Below, one piece after another: positions 1 to 10,945 of a DNA stretch of 64,000 nt. The stretch is taken from the NCBI GenBank assembly GCA_028023455.1, contig JAQFVV010006208.1, forward strand, positions 9,840,963 to 9,904,962, given 5' to 3'. The position numbers and the translations under genes were made by a program. Below the pieces are notes generated by a model. The model did not search any database. It was not told the DNA's origin and worked only from the letters and a program-made list of their open reading frames with translations. The stretch comes from Epiperipatus broadwayi (taxonomy: Eukaryota; Onychophora; Udeonychophora; Euonychophora; Peripatidae). How positions within the stretch are numbered: the first letter of the stretch is position 1; each line of letters opens with the position of its first letter.

Positions 1-81
1 GTGTTAGATAGTTATTGTGAAAATTGCATCTTCAACAGATACATTGCACACATCCAACAACTCAATTATATTTTAAATTTC

Positions 82-455
82 AGATAAAAGATGGCTGCTA
101 AAGTGTTGCATTAAATCCAAAGATCTAGGTGCATTGCTCTCAGATCCAAGGCTCCTCACTGATAAAAGCGTCTGGGGATATTGGATGAGTGGGCACTAGA
201 TAGTGATTTTATGCCCACATTCATTGATTATATTGGGTGACACTATTGTATGGAAAGTTTTCTACGTTGTGGAAATGGGATGGAGCAGAATAGAGAAGAA
301 CATAGAAAAAACTTAGAGTGGGGAATGGAAAGGGAAGATAGTGGCTGAGAGATTTATGACTTCGATAAAGGAGAAGCCACATCGCATCGCATACATTACT
401 AACAGCTTGTGCAAGGATAGGAAATGATGATCACGTGATGTTTTGGTAATAATAA
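82..455 (+). repeat. Family A (hammerhead) repeat, ribozyme sense on +, interrupted
   Basis: Diverged copy of the dispersed family A repeat, recognised by the run from the 'gatctaggtgca' box through 'gatccaaggctcctcactgat' to 'tctggggatattggatgag', then the family end near 235-257. The ribozyme core is deleted: after CTGAT the stem II and GAAA segment is missing and the sequence jumps to the cleavage-site side. About 138 bp of unrelated sequence (258-395) separates this end from a further family A piece (397-455, containing 'gatcacgtgatgttttgg'). It should not be able to self-cleave. Confidence 0.7.
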
Positions 456-1588
456 TTAAAACAGTGTGGATTTGTATGTGATCTGTTTATTCACTTCAAT
501 TATTATTACTGTAATAATAATCTCGCTTAGAAGTCATGTGACTTGGGAACCAACGTGATAGACTGGATTTAATTTAGGAATCTTTAGCTCTTGAGTATGA
601 AACGTTATCATTACATCAACCCACATATATATAAGTTAATTAATCCATATGTTTCAGTTGCCAAAAGATTCTCTGGAGCTACCAAACCTGTTTCCTAGCA
701 AATCATTTAATAGAATCACGCTCACTTTTAACATCGTGAGATTTTTCGAAAAAGTAAATTAGCTTTCCATTATATTTTAACGCAAACGTGTTTTTCTGCT
801 TGTGGCTTTAAATAATATTATCCAGAATTTCAGTTAAAATAAATTTGGTTATTACATATACATATGTTGTTGTTTTTTTCAATATGTTCAATTTCAAATT
901 GTTTTAATGCACCAAACTAATTAACAGATAAAAGTTTGAAACTCAAACTTTTTAGAAAAACATTTCTTATTGAAAAAAAAAAATTAAAATTTTGCAGAAA
1001 TCAGAGAAATTCTTGATAATTTCAAACAATGCTCGCAGTTCAAATATAAATGGTTTAATGTTTAGACACGATTTTTTTAAATATAAATAGACTTGATAAA
1101 TATATGCAGGCAGCGATTATTTGGCTTTATTCCAATTAAATGATCTATATAAAAATATTTTGGGCTGAAAATAATACATCCTAACTTCAAATTTACCTAC
1201 ATTTAAAGTATATTCAAATTTTTTTTAGAACAATTTTTACATTAATTAGAAATAACCACAACGATTCATTTATTCTTATTCTAGAATTTTTTATCGAGAG
1301 AAGATATGTATAGCAATTCAACTTTTAGTAATTATTGTTTTCATTTATTAATTCTCGACAACACACATACACACCTTTTTTTTTTTTTTTTAAGCTGTTT
1401 TTATCTTCTGGCATTAAAAAAAAAACCCTGACATTTTTTTCCTTCTCCCACAATAACTTGCGTTTGCTGTATATTTTTCTAGAAATGTACGTTTAGTTCT
1501 CTGCCCGAAAGCATTTTGAATATCTCAGCTAATATGTTACTATGACTAATAAAATCATAGTTTTTTTTTTTTTCGTCATATGTCAAAT
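456..1588. other. AT-rich DNA without recognised features
   Basis: No convincing exon, repeat family or RNA gene was recognised. It is very AT-rich with short homopolymers, including T runs near 1378-1391 and 1561-1573. The latter is the probable A tail of the tRNA-Gly-like SINE that follows on the minus strand. Confidence 0.5.
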
Positions 1589-1659
1589 GCGTTGACCGGG
1601 AAGCGAACCCGGACCTGCTGCTTGGAAGGCAGCTATGCTAACCACTAGGCCATCAACGC
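1589..1659 (-). tRNA. tRNA-Gly(UCC), possibly the head of a SINE
   Basis: On the minus strand a 71-nt cloverleaf is seen. The acceptor stem GCGTTGA pairs perfectly with TCAACGC. The anticodon stem GCTGC/GCAGC is perfect around a 7-nt loop CTTCCAA, giving anticodon TCC (Gly). The T arm CCGGG-TTCGCTT-CCCGG is perfect and an A-box-like TAGTGGTTAGC is present. All stems are intact, so it could be a working tRNA gene. However, about 16 nt downstream in its own sense there is a run of A, and the linker (TTGACATATGACG) resembles the 3' end of the SINEs in this window. A SINE insertion with an intact head is therefore equally likely. Confidence 0.7.
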
Positions 1660-1851
1660 TTGACTCATATCTGTTAGTTTTCCGTTGCTTGACAATCCCT
1701 TAACAATTTATTCTAAATCTCAAATCTAAAAGAGATTCTATTGAAATATATTTGTTGCAACTTAACTTTTATATATATATAATTTAATTTTTCACAAATA
1801 ATACACATCTTTATGCCTTATTGAAATACAAGTATAATGTATATACTTAAC

Positions 1852-2110
1852 CTAGATATAAGTAAAGAGGATTTGAACCCAGACTTTTAAGCTTCTTACA
1901 ATCATCCACTCTATCCAATATAACCATACGCATGACCACATACATGTGTGGGAGATGTTGGTCCAGACCAAGTGATAAATGCTGGTTCAGCATGAAATAC
2001 ATATATTGGAGAACCTTTATCTTTTTCACATGTATGTGGTCATGTGTATCGATTATATTGGATAGAGTGGATGACTGTAGAGAGCTCAAACGTCTGGATT
2101 TAAGACCATC
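1852..2110. repeat. Family E fold-back repeat with tRNA-like boxes
   Basis: An inverted-repeat element. The left arm (about 1866-1950) contains 'catccactctatccaatata' and 'gaccacatacatgtg'; the right arm (about 2025-2105) contains their reverse complements. In the right arm 'ggatagagtggatga' and a GTTCAAATCC-like box suggest Pol III A/B boxes. Related copies sit near 9540-9850, 14025-14425, 24335-24470 and 29375-29640. No coding capacity. Confidence 0.55.
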
Positions 2111-2499
2111 TTTATGCCTTATATATCAAGAATATTTAATTAGTACAATTTCATTAATATATTCAGTTTCTTAATATACATATATATTTCATAATTAATT
2201 TCAGTACTTATGTTTTAGTCGCATGGAGCACCTATTATAATATTGTTTATTAATATATTTATTCATTCATAAACAATAACGAAATTTATGTTTAAAGTTA
2301 TTAATAAAATATTTTTCTTGTTATATAAATATTACTAAAATGGAAAATAATGTTTTATGTAAAGCTATTAATCTAAGTAAAAACCAAGGAAATTATTGTT
2401 TGTAAAATGTAGAAATGAAATAGTAAATAAAATTAAGTGACACATCATGTGACTTAACTTGATAAGCTTATAATTATAAACTAAAATAAACAGGTGCTA
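2111..2499. other. AT-rich DNA without recognised features
   Basis: Low-complexity AT-rich sequence with TATATA tracts. No exon, RNA gene or repeat family recognised. Confidence 0.45.
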
Positions 2500-2710
2500 A
2501 TAATTCTAACAAGCTTTATTGATAAATGTCACAAGAGAAAGCATTTAAAATCTCTATCTAGAAACTATACCAAATTCCCAAAATGGTTTCAAGCTACTGA
2601 GGACAGCCAATAGCTTGAAACCGGTTTGGGAATGGGGATAGTTTCTAGATAGAGATTTTAAATGCTTCCTCCTGCAGCATTTATCAATAAAGCTTGTTAG
2701 AGCTATTAAC
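2500..2710. repeat. Family B-like fold-back repeat with degenerate hammerhead
   Basis: A roughly 200-bp palindromic element. Left arm contains 'agaaagcatttaaaatctct' and the right arm its complement, ending in 'aataaagcttgtta'. The centre reads CTGAGGA (2597-2603), then an AGC/GCT stem, then GAAAC near 2617-2621: the order of a hammerhead core. Stem I does not pair well as a ribozyme because the flanks instead form the long hairpin (GGTTTCAAGCTA/TAGCTTGAAACC). The outer 'agaaagcatttaaaat' box is shared with family B at 52 kb and 60 kb, so this looks like a diverged relative. Confidence 0.6.
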
Positions 2711-3167
2711 ATGCTCTTTATTTTAATTTAGAATCTAAAATATCTATAAATGATCAATAAAAGAAAGGAAAGAATAATCATAATAATAGTGATGGCACAA
2801 CCATTTGACATTATCTCTTGTTAGTCCAGGTGATAGTTTTTGTCAGTGTTCAATTTTTGATTTCAAAATAAAATCTTTATTTTATAATAAAACTCAATAA
2901 ATTTGATTTCATTTCTTAGACATTTAAGTTTACAAATGAAAAACATTCTAAAAAATCATATTTGAACTTTGTAAATATTGGAAAAAAATGAATTTGTATT
3001 GAGATCAGTGGATATTTTCGCCATTCAAGGATAGACAGGAAAACAGCATGAGTGACTCCAGAAAATTATCAGTTTTGTTAGAAATTTATTTTTAAAATGC
3101 AAACAAATAAATGTTAATCTCTGATAAATCTATAAAATTCAATACCAAACTCTCTATATATAATAGT

Positions 3168-3271
3168 CTTGTATTGGTGGTCGAGAGGTCAGTGTGACTG
3201 CCTTGCACTAGCAGGCAGTTGCCCAGGTTGCGGGTTCGTGTCCCGGCCGATGCTATGACACTGAAAAAAAA
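3168..3271 (+). mobile_element. tRNA-derived SINE inserted in family A
   Basis: About 100 bp with an A-box-like TGGTCGAGAGGTCAG near 3178, a B box GGGTTCGTGTCCCG near 3231, the tail 'gatgctatgacactg' and a short A run. The insertion splits a family A copy. Flanks repeat 'actctctatatataatagt' (3149-3167) and 'actctatataatagt' (3272-3286), a target-site duplication with small slippage. Four other copies lie at about 44.8, 49.2, 54.1 and 62.0 kb. The head resembles the tRNA-Gly(UCC)-like sequence at 1589-1659. Confidence 0.75.
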
Positions 3272-3363
3272 ACTCTATATAATAGTGCCACCAAGTGCAA
3301 ACCTTTATAATCAATGGATGTAGAAAGGTCACTGCATAAAATCCCTATCTAGTGCCTACTCAT

Positions 3364-3418
3364 TTGGCATCTGCAGACTAATTTCTAGCTTGTGGCTTTC
3401 ATCAGTGAGAAGCCTTGG
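3364..3418 (-). ncRNA. Hammerhead ribozyme motif, family A, weakened stem I
   Basis: On the minus strand the core CTGATGA, stem II AGC/GCT with loop CACAA, GAAA, and a TTAGTC cleavage side are all present. Inner stem I has lost two or more pairs (TCTCA against TGCAGA), so activity is doubtful. Confidence 0.55.
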
Positions 3419-3821
3419 ATTTAAGAGCACTGCATCTAGATCTTAGAACCTAATGCAATCCTCCAGCAGTCACCTTTTACCTAATTGGTTAACTATAAAG
3501 CTAGGAGCCCAAGATAAAAACACCATAATGTTTCCAATCCAAGTTCATTTGCTTGTGTAGTCATATAGATCTATAGTCATTTTAGCATTCATACATTTTT
3601 GTGACTTTGTTTTTTTAAAAAAAAAAACAGTCACCATTATCGTATGGGCAGGGTAGGTATAAAACCATCAAAACTTCATATGATCACCATTTCATATGAT
3701 TAAACATGCTATTAATAAGAGTGCCAAACTCTCCAGATAGTAGTGACACCAAGTGCAAACCTTTGTACTCAACAGATTCAAAAAGATTTGTGCTTAAAAT
3801 TCCTATCCAGTGCTTACTCAT

Positions 3822-3876
3822 CCAACATGACCGGACTAGTTTCTAGCTTGTAGCTTTCATCAGTGAGGAGCCTTTG
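3822..3876 (-). ncRNA. Hammerhead ribozyme motif, family A
   Basis: Minus strand: CTGATGA, stem II AGC/GCT around TACAA, GAAAC, then TAGTC at the predicted cleavage site. Stem I is partly degraded on the 3' side. Catalytic core residues look intact. Confidence 0.55.
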
Positions 3877-4264
3877 ATTTGAGAGCACTGCATTTCTAGA
3901 TCTTAGGACCTAATGCAACTCTCAAACAGCCAGCCTTTACCTATTTGGTTAACTATAAAGCTAGAAGATCCAGATAAAAATGTGCAAGCATATGAAATGG
4001 TGATCATGTGATGTTTTGATGATTTTTTACTTATCCTGCCCATAGGATAATGGTAATTGTGGTTTTTGAAAAACCAAAGACACCAAAATGTATGGATGCT
4101 AAACTGAGTTCAGATCTATATGACTATACAAGCAAATGAGCTTGGGTTGGAAACTTTATGGTATTTTGTCTTAAGATCCTAATTTTATAGTTAACTAAAT
4201 TGGTAAACTATAGCTACTGGAGGGTTGCATTAAGCCATAAAATCTAGGCGCAGTGCTCTCAAAT

Positions 4265-4319
4265 CCAAGGCTTTTCACTGATGAAAGCCACAAGCTAGAA
4301 ACTAGTCTGAGGATGTTGG
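4265..4319 (+). ncRNA. Type I hammerhead ribozyme, family A, intact core
   Basis: Order on the + strand: outer stem I CCAA, inner stem I TTTTCA, core CTGATGA, stem II AGC-CACAA-GCT, GAAA, short stem III CTAG, cleavage triplet GTC, then TGAGGA and TTGG closing stem I. Inner stem I TTTTCA/TGAGGA pairs fully (A-U, C-G, U-A, U.G, U.G, U-A), although other copies use TCCTCA/TGGGGA, so pairing is kept despite changes. Position 10.1/11.1 is A.A rather than G-C, an oddity of most family A copies. Confidence 0.7.
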
Positions 4320-4490
4320 ATAAGTAGGCATTAGATAGTGCTTTTACACACAAACCATTCTGCATCCATTGATCACAAAGGCTTGCACTTGGTGGCACTA
4401 CTGTATGGAAAGTTTGGTACTCTTATTAACAGCATGTGTGTGCATATGAAATGGTGATCATATGATGTTTTGATAATTCTATAAAATTCT

Positions 4491-4964
4491 GCTTTAAAAT
4501 ATTGAAATAGCTTTATAATTTTCGAATATCTCAAAAAGATTCTAACACAGAGTTGGCAATAACAGGTGATGATGATACACAATTAATGATACATGATTAA
4601 TGCACAAGTTCCTGACATATATAGAAACATCAGAAAGTATTTATCAACCATTTCACCAGAGACAGTTGAATAAATCTTTAACTGATGGCAGAATGAGATT
4701 ATTGTAAACTATTGTTCCCAGTATGGTGATTCATTTATTCCCTCTGATAATTAACATTGAATATAATCATACATCAAGAAGAAGATAACTAAAGCACTTA
4801 CAATTGTAAAGAAACCAATAAAACTATTTTTGTTTGTTTTTAAACACCTATAATTTTTGTTTTGCATTTGTATAAAGCTGTACGAGTGTTATTTTATGTG
4901 TCTGTAATAATTTCTATTTTTTTTTCAATTTGTATTACTATTAATATATATTGGGATATACTTA
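4491..4964. other. AT-rich DNA without recognised features
   Basis: No exon or known repeat recognised between the family A cluster and the large palindrome. Confidence 0.4.
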
Positions 4965-4980
4965 ACAGAATATTAATAAA

Positions 4981-5845
4981 TTAGCAAAATGTTTTTACAT
5001 CCGCAACTGAAAATGTTTTATTATTTACTTTTTAGATACAACTGAGTGTTTTCATTGTGGGATACCAGAATCATAGCTCTCATTGATTGGCTAGGTAGGC
5101 TGCATACATAATAAGGAATAATTATGACAATTCTTTGAATTAGGTTTTACATATTCCACTTATTTGAAAGCTGAATGTTATTTTCTTATCAATAATGTGA
5201 CTGTGGTTGGCGATAAACTATGCTTTCTTAATTTTTCTCTTTCTGTCATTTTATTCTGTGCAGACTGGATTGACGTTCTTTGGATCAAAGGCATGACCAA
5301 ATTGTTATTCATGTTCCCAGAAGACATATTGACTTTCAGGATTAGTTTTTTCATATTTCTATAGATATTTGTGTTGAATCACTCTTGTGGCGATGCTTGC
5401 TCTCGATTGCGAGCATTACCACAAGAGTGATTCAGCGTAATTTAAGTATGCAAAAAATAATCCCAACTACAAATCTGTCTCCTAGTAACATGGACAACAA
5501 TTTGGTCATGCCCTTCAAACCAAGGAATGTCAATTTAGTCAGCACAAAATGAGATGAAACGAAGAGAATAAGGAAGCATGATTTATTACCAAACAAATCA
5601 CAGTCATTAATAAGAAAATAGTATTCAACTTTCAAATAAATGGAACATTTAAAACCTAATTTAAAGAATTATCATAATTGTTCCTCAATAATTATGGCAG
5701 CACATCTAACCAATCAACAAGAGCATGCCCCACACTGCGAGAATTGCTCAACTGTATCAAAAAAAAGTAAATAATAAAACCTTTTCAATTGCAGACATAA
5801 AAACATTTTACTAGTTTATTACAAACAATAACAAAAAGAAAATAA
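4981..5845. repeat. Large (about 0.85 kb) palindromic fold-back element
   Basis: Two arms of about 400 bp face each other around a centre near 5404. The core 'gaatcactcttgtgg' (5377-5391) is mirrored by 'ccacaagagtgattc' (5419-5433). Farther out 'tttgaaagctgaatgttattttctt' has its complement near 5609-5634, and 'gttttattatttac' (5017 region) its complement near 5771-5784. Flanks share the direct run 'taacagaatattaat' at about 4966 and 5850, which may be a 15-bp target-site duplication. The short open frames inside both arms are mirror images and not genes. Element class unknown. Confidence 0.7.
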
Positions 5846-6161
5846 GGAATGTAACAGAATATTAATTTATTAATTATTAGTTCATATCAATATTCTGGTG
5901 ATATTGGTCAGAGTCGAACGAAGATATGAGAAAAACAATAATAATCATTCCAAGAATAGGTAGGTTAACATGGCCTGTTTGATGAGCTGATTGCCTTCTT
6001 GTATATATTTTTTATTGTTGTATATACTTTTTATTACTCAATCTTAATAATAAACAAATAATTAAGAAATTTAAATATTGGTATTTGGAACCAAAATACC
6101 TCAACTTTCTCATTAAACTCAATCTTGAGGCACGACCTACCAATTTTTTCCTGGGTTAAAG

Positions 6162-6269
<108 letters not shown>

Positions 6270-6479
6270 TTTTTCCTTTTTTTTTTTTTTTTTAAATTAA
6301 ACAAATAAAATTGAAGTTTTTTTTTTTAATCTCAATAAATATTTTTTTTTTTTTAAAAAAATAATAAATATATAATATATATATCTTTTAAAATAAAAAA
6401 ACCAAAACCGTACCAAAAACAAAACAACCACCATTCCAATTCACCGATTAACAAAGAAAACACCTTTCCAAAAAAAAAA

Positions 6480-6935
6480 AAAATAAAATACCTTTTTTAA
6501 GACAAGAAAAAGTAAAGTTATGATATACAGTAATATTGATGATCAGTGTACAATACGTCATAAAGAGGAAGACACACTAAGACATTTTATTTTGAATTGT
6601 CCAGCATTAAACATATATCGCACAATCATAACCACAATTACAAAATCATCTATTCCTTCTCTTACTATACTTATTACTAATATTAAAAGTGGCTTTTATC
6701 CTAACATAAGAATAATCATATTTCTTCTTTTTATTTTAAGATGTCATTTTATATTTAATCCAACATCTCGAAAACTCGCTTAATTATTTTACAATAATTT
6801 AGAAAAGATAAAAATCAGAGATAAAACTTTAATCCCTCCTGATATTTATGCGGCTACTTGGAGTCGAGTTACCTTACCGCAAATGCTGAGACGTAATAAA
6901 ATAAAAATATTTTTTTCACAAAGTGAATTATAATT
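6480..6935 (+). pseudogene. LINE ORF C-terminal remnant (CCHC-type finger end)
   Basis: Translation from 6511 gives a segment with QCTIRHKEEDTLRHFILNCP, matching the C..C..H..C tail seen in the LINE proteins at 22680-23447 and 25675-26268, but with the second Cys replaced. After a stop at 6781 the same frame continues as a residual C-terminal piece. It is probably a 5'-truncated, decayed copy of the same LINE group. Confidence is moderate because only about 140 residues are visible. Confidence 0.5.
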
Positions 6936-8225
6936 CATGTTTTTGTTTAATTGTTTAATAATTTCTCAATTTTTTGATATTCTTAAGCAGATTTTTTTTA
7001 ATAATTTATTTTTCTTTCTACATTTTATTGTAAATAACTTACTCAAATAATTTAACAATTAATTGTTAAAAATAATGTAATCATTTAACTTATCATAATG
7101 AAAGTATACTTTTAAAAATAGTAGCAGTAGCAGTAAATATTATCGTTATTATTATGTTATTTACTTAATAATAACGTGAAAGGCTAAAACCTTCGACAGA
7201 AGGGCTTTAAAAATGCTTATTTATGTAAGAAAATTTTGTTCAGTATTAATTGGCTTTTCCTAAATATGCTGAATGTCAGAATTTTGAAAATCGGCCCATC
7301 TTTTAATAATTATATCCTCAATCGTGTCACAAAGTTAGAAATAAAGATTTCTATTAAATTGGTAAGATTATTAGATCCCGAACTATCTTCTTACGCTCTC
7401 ATGAGTTAAGCTGAAGTTAAATGGAATTGATTGTAATAGGTTAAGATTTCACCTCTTGGTTTGTTAAGTATTCTTCTAGCATGTATGGAAATGGTATAGT
7501 ATCATAGACTTTATTAACATAGATCTATAATAAATGAAAATGTGCCCATGGTAGGCATGGGAAGGAGCCCTATCTTCAAGTCATGATCTGTTTTGTGAAT
7601 AGGTAGTAATCAAGAAATATGGCTGATGTTTGAGTTAGATTCTGTACCTAAGTGAGAACCTAATCTGATTGTCATCATTATCTGAGATAATTGTAATAAA
7701 TATTAAACACTTACTTTGAACCCTCTTCTAGACAGCTACTCACCAGATGGTAAAGTAAATCCTGATGGAATCGATTGTTACAATATGCATTGGTAGTAAA
7801 CCAATCTTTGAAATGGTTCACAGAAGAGCTTTCCAATAGTTCTCAGAGAGAAATATAGAAAGAAACCCCATTACTATATCTGCTAATTGATAATTATTTG
7901 AGTACTTTTTATCTTTGTTTTCCCTCTAATTAAAAATATCTGACAATTTGAGTTGACTAATTGAAATCCTAAATGTATTGAAACTTGAAAAAAAAAGTTA
8001 CTTTTATTTAAATTTGAACCCAAATTATGGGAACATTAAGTTAGATATTATACCATTATACAGAATGAGGTTCTCATCTATAAACATTTATCTTTTAAAT
8101 TTATCATATGTATTAAAGTTTTAAATTAGAACAAAAAAAAATCAAATTACAAGATTATGGATTTTGATAAAATACTACTTTTTATTTATTATACTTTCTT
8201 AGAAAATTAAAAATCGTCATTGTCA
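6936..8225. other. Intergenic DNA without recognised features
   Basis: AT-rich, no exon with splice signals or conserved protein segment recognised. Short fragments may be diverged repeats but I could not assign them. Confidence 0.4.
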
Positions 8226-8530
8226 ATCATCATCAATCCACTGAAGGATGAAGGTCTCTCCAAGTTCAATCCATGTTTTATCTCTAGCCTCTCTTCTCCA
8301 CATCACCCCCACACACTTTCTTACTCCATCCATCCATCTCACATGTGATCTTTTTCTGGGTCTTTTTTTCAATCTCTTGGAATTCAGTTTAAAATTTCAA
8401 TTATCCATCTATTGTCATCTCTTCTAGCAATATGTCCAGCCCAACTCCACTTCAGTTATTTTAATTCTTTCAACAATGTCAGTAACACCTGTTTGTTCTC
8501 TTACCCATATATTACATTTAAATCTCTTTG
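8226..8530 (-). mobile_element. RTE-type LINE 3' fragment
   Basis: On the minus strand this matches the 3' end of the RTE LINEs in this window: the 'agacctttatcctncagtgg' box, the WMDE.RKCA-coding box ('gatggatggagtaagaaagtg') and the GVTDIVERIK-coding box. It ends in the ATCATCATC-like 3' terminus at 8226. Several frameshifts; a dead fragment. Confidence 0.75.
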
Positions 8531-8806
8531 TATTACTCCTAACATCTCATAATTATAAATTAATAATGAAAAGGAGGGGGAATAAGAAAAATAATAACCA
8601 ATAATTACATAATTTATAAAAGTCAATTTTATGAAAATGGATTATTTAATATAACAATCAAGGATAAAGTTACATGGAATAGGAAAACACTACAGCAAAA
8701 AGCTGAAAATGGGTAACATCCAAAGACAGAAATAGAATCAAAGAAAAAATACCCCAAGAAAAATCATAGAGGAGTTTTAGAACAAAAGTCAAAGTAATAC
8801 ATCTAA

Positions 8807-9120
8807 GCCAATAAACATCACACAATCACCATTTCTTATGCTTGCTCATAACCATTATTAAAACAGGTAAAACACTCTATATGTATTGCCACTCAGTGCA
8901 AGCCAGAGTAATCAATGGATGCCAGAAGTCTTGTATATAAAATCCCCATCTAGTGCCTACTCATCCAATATTCCCAGACTAGGCCACAAGCCAGAAACAA
9001 GTCTGGGGATATTGGATGAGTATGAACTAGATGGGGATTTTATGCACAAGCCTTCTGGCATCCATTGATTACTCTGGCTTGCACTGAGTGGCAATACGTA
9101 TGAGAGTTTTGCCTGTTTAC
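8807..9120. repeat. Family A fold-back copy with target-site duplication
   Basis: A 314-bp head-to-head copy. The left arm reads into family A ('gccactcagtgcaagccaga') and the right arm is its reverse complement, ending 'gttttgcctgtttac'. The arms join within the ribozyme region near 8977-8985, deleting the hammerhead core. It is flanked by TAATACATCTAA (8795-8806) and TAATATATCTAA (9121-9132), a 12-bp target-site duplication with one difference. Confidence 0.8.
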
Positions 9121-9539
9121 TAATATATCTAAATGTTGTATACCATTATCATATAAAATAAGTACCTCTAATACTGTTTGTTGTCCAAAACATTATATGA
9201 TTTGAATCTCTAAGTAGATTAAGCATATCATTTATATTAAATTAACTAAACTTCTTTACTCAGGCTGACAATGGATTTAGGAATTTTTAGTTCTTTATTC
9301 CACTACCTCGGTTAAACCTGATTCTACCATTGAGCTAAATAAAGTTAAACTGACAAAAATGTCTTACAAACAAAAGAAAGTTAACAGTTTCACCATCATA
9401 AATTAGAAGGAAATATTTATTTTACAAAAATTAGCCAGATAGAACAGCTTAATTATTTTGGTGTTTATATGAAAATTCGATTATCTTTTTATTAAAACGA
9501 GAATATTATTTTATAATTTATTTAATCACATGCCTTTGA
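9121..9539. other. AT-rich DNA without recognised features
   Basis: Nothing assignable between the family A copy and the family E repeat. Confidence 0.4.
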
Positions 9540-9850
9540 GCGGTCCATCATCAAATTTTCAATTGGATGGATGGTTAAAGAGTTAGAGTGTGGAGTGGAT
9601 TGAAGCCTGTCCATTAAAGTATGAGGATTGCTACCTTAATATATATATATATATATGAGCACTTATTATATATATATGTGTAGATATGATAATCTAAACA
9701 AACTAATGATTGCTGGTTTAGCATGAAATACGTACATTGGTGATTATTTATCTTTTCGACATATATGTATTCTGATGTATCATATATTATTATGAGATAG
9801 AGTAGAGAGAGGTGGGTCATGTGAAAGTCTGTGCTCATATACACTATATA
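9540..9850 (+). repeat. Family E repeat copy
   Basis: Contains the family boxes 'gctggtttagcatgaaatac', 'ttatcttttcgacatatatg' and 'gagatagagta', and a terminal 'gaaagtctgtgctcat' resembling a degraded B box. It aligns by eye with 14025-14425 and, inverted, with 29375-29640. Confidence 0.5.
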
Positions 9851-10723
9851 TTACATATATTGATACAGGTATATAATAAGCCTATATTTCATTTATTAAT
9901 CACATAATCTAAATAATACATATTAATTAAGCATAAAATTGAACTAAATGAATAAATTTCAATAAGCTGAAGAAAATTAGACTATTTTAAGTTTAACAAA
10001 TTAACATAACATTTCAAAAGTTGTTAGTTTATCTAATTTCCAAAAAAAAAGAAAAGATAATAATTATAAAGTAAAATATTTATACTGAATGTTTTAATTT
10101 AATACGTAATAAATTTAAAATGATAGTAATTATTAAATATGAAAGATTTGAATTAGTATGAATTAACAGATAATCAATAGGAATTCTTTCGCACAATTTA
10201 ATTATTAAAATAAAAATAGCAAAAAAGATTTGTACTCACTCGGTTACATTCAATTTGATTATTACATGTAGAGATAATTCCATTAAATCCAATTAATAGA
10301 AGATAAAACTAACAATAATCATCACGCCATTATTATTGATATGTGCAAAATAATCATGAAAGCACATTAAGCATAAACAACGTTTCTTTTAATAAAAATC
10401 ATGTTACTTTGGGTCTACTTTCGAGTTGTAAAGGATTTGGCACGCTTCTTAGCACTAAAAGAAAAAAGTAAAGTCCTCGTGACTTAGAATTATATTAAGC
10501 ATCACCTCTCGAATTAATACAAGATATGATATTTTGTATGAAAATGTGTGAATATAACTTTCGCTTTTTAATTAAATGGTTAGTCTGTTATACGTATATA
10601 TGTATGTGAATACAATTATTTTGAAAACAGCGCATATTTGCTTTGTGTGTATGTGTGTGTGTGTGAAAATTTAAAGCTATATGAGTAATAGCAGCTAAAT
10701 GCTATTAACCGAAAGATCTCACA
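9851..10723. other. AT-rich DNA without recognised features
   Basis: Contains a short GT microsatellite near 10643-10663. No other feature recognised. Confidence 0.4.
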
Positions 10724-10945
10724 GAGGCAAAACCCTCCATATAGTAGCGCCACTCCGTGCAAGCCAGAGGAATCAATAGATGCAGGAAGGTTTGTGCATA
10801 AAATCCCTATCCAATGCCTACTCATCCAATATTCCCAGACTAGTTTCTAGCTTGTAGCTTTCATAAGTGAGAAGCCTTGAATCTGAGAGCATTGTATCCA
10901 GATCTTAGGATCTTTACGTAAGCATAAAGAATGGTGATCATGTGA
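10724..10945 (-). repeat. Family A copy with inactivated hammerhead
   Basis: Starts 'gaggcaaaaccctccatatagtag' and runs through 'caatagatgcaggaagg' to the ribozyme segment 10825-10879. On the minus strand the core reads CTTATGA instead of CTGATGA. The essential G5 is therefore lost and the ribozyme should be dead. The element is truncated after 'gatcttaggatct', with a residual 'gaatggtgatcatgtga' end. Confidence 0.7.

Larger units (their letters stand above)
3149..4490. repeat. Family A cluster: two direct copies plus one inverted copy
   Basis: From 3149 a family A unit begins ('ccaaactctctatata'), is interrupted by a SINE, and continues to about 3710. A second direct unit starts near 3726 ('ccaaactctccagatagtag') and runs to about 3975. 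A unit in the opposite direction follows from about 3990 to 4490 and ends in 'ttggtactcttattaacag'. Each unit carries a hammerhead motif: 3364-3418 and 3822-3876 on the minus strand, 4265-4319 on the plus strand. The members share the A1 ribozyme variant (AGC/GCT stem II). Direct plus inverted arrangement matches the array at 35-37 kb. Confidence 0.8.
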
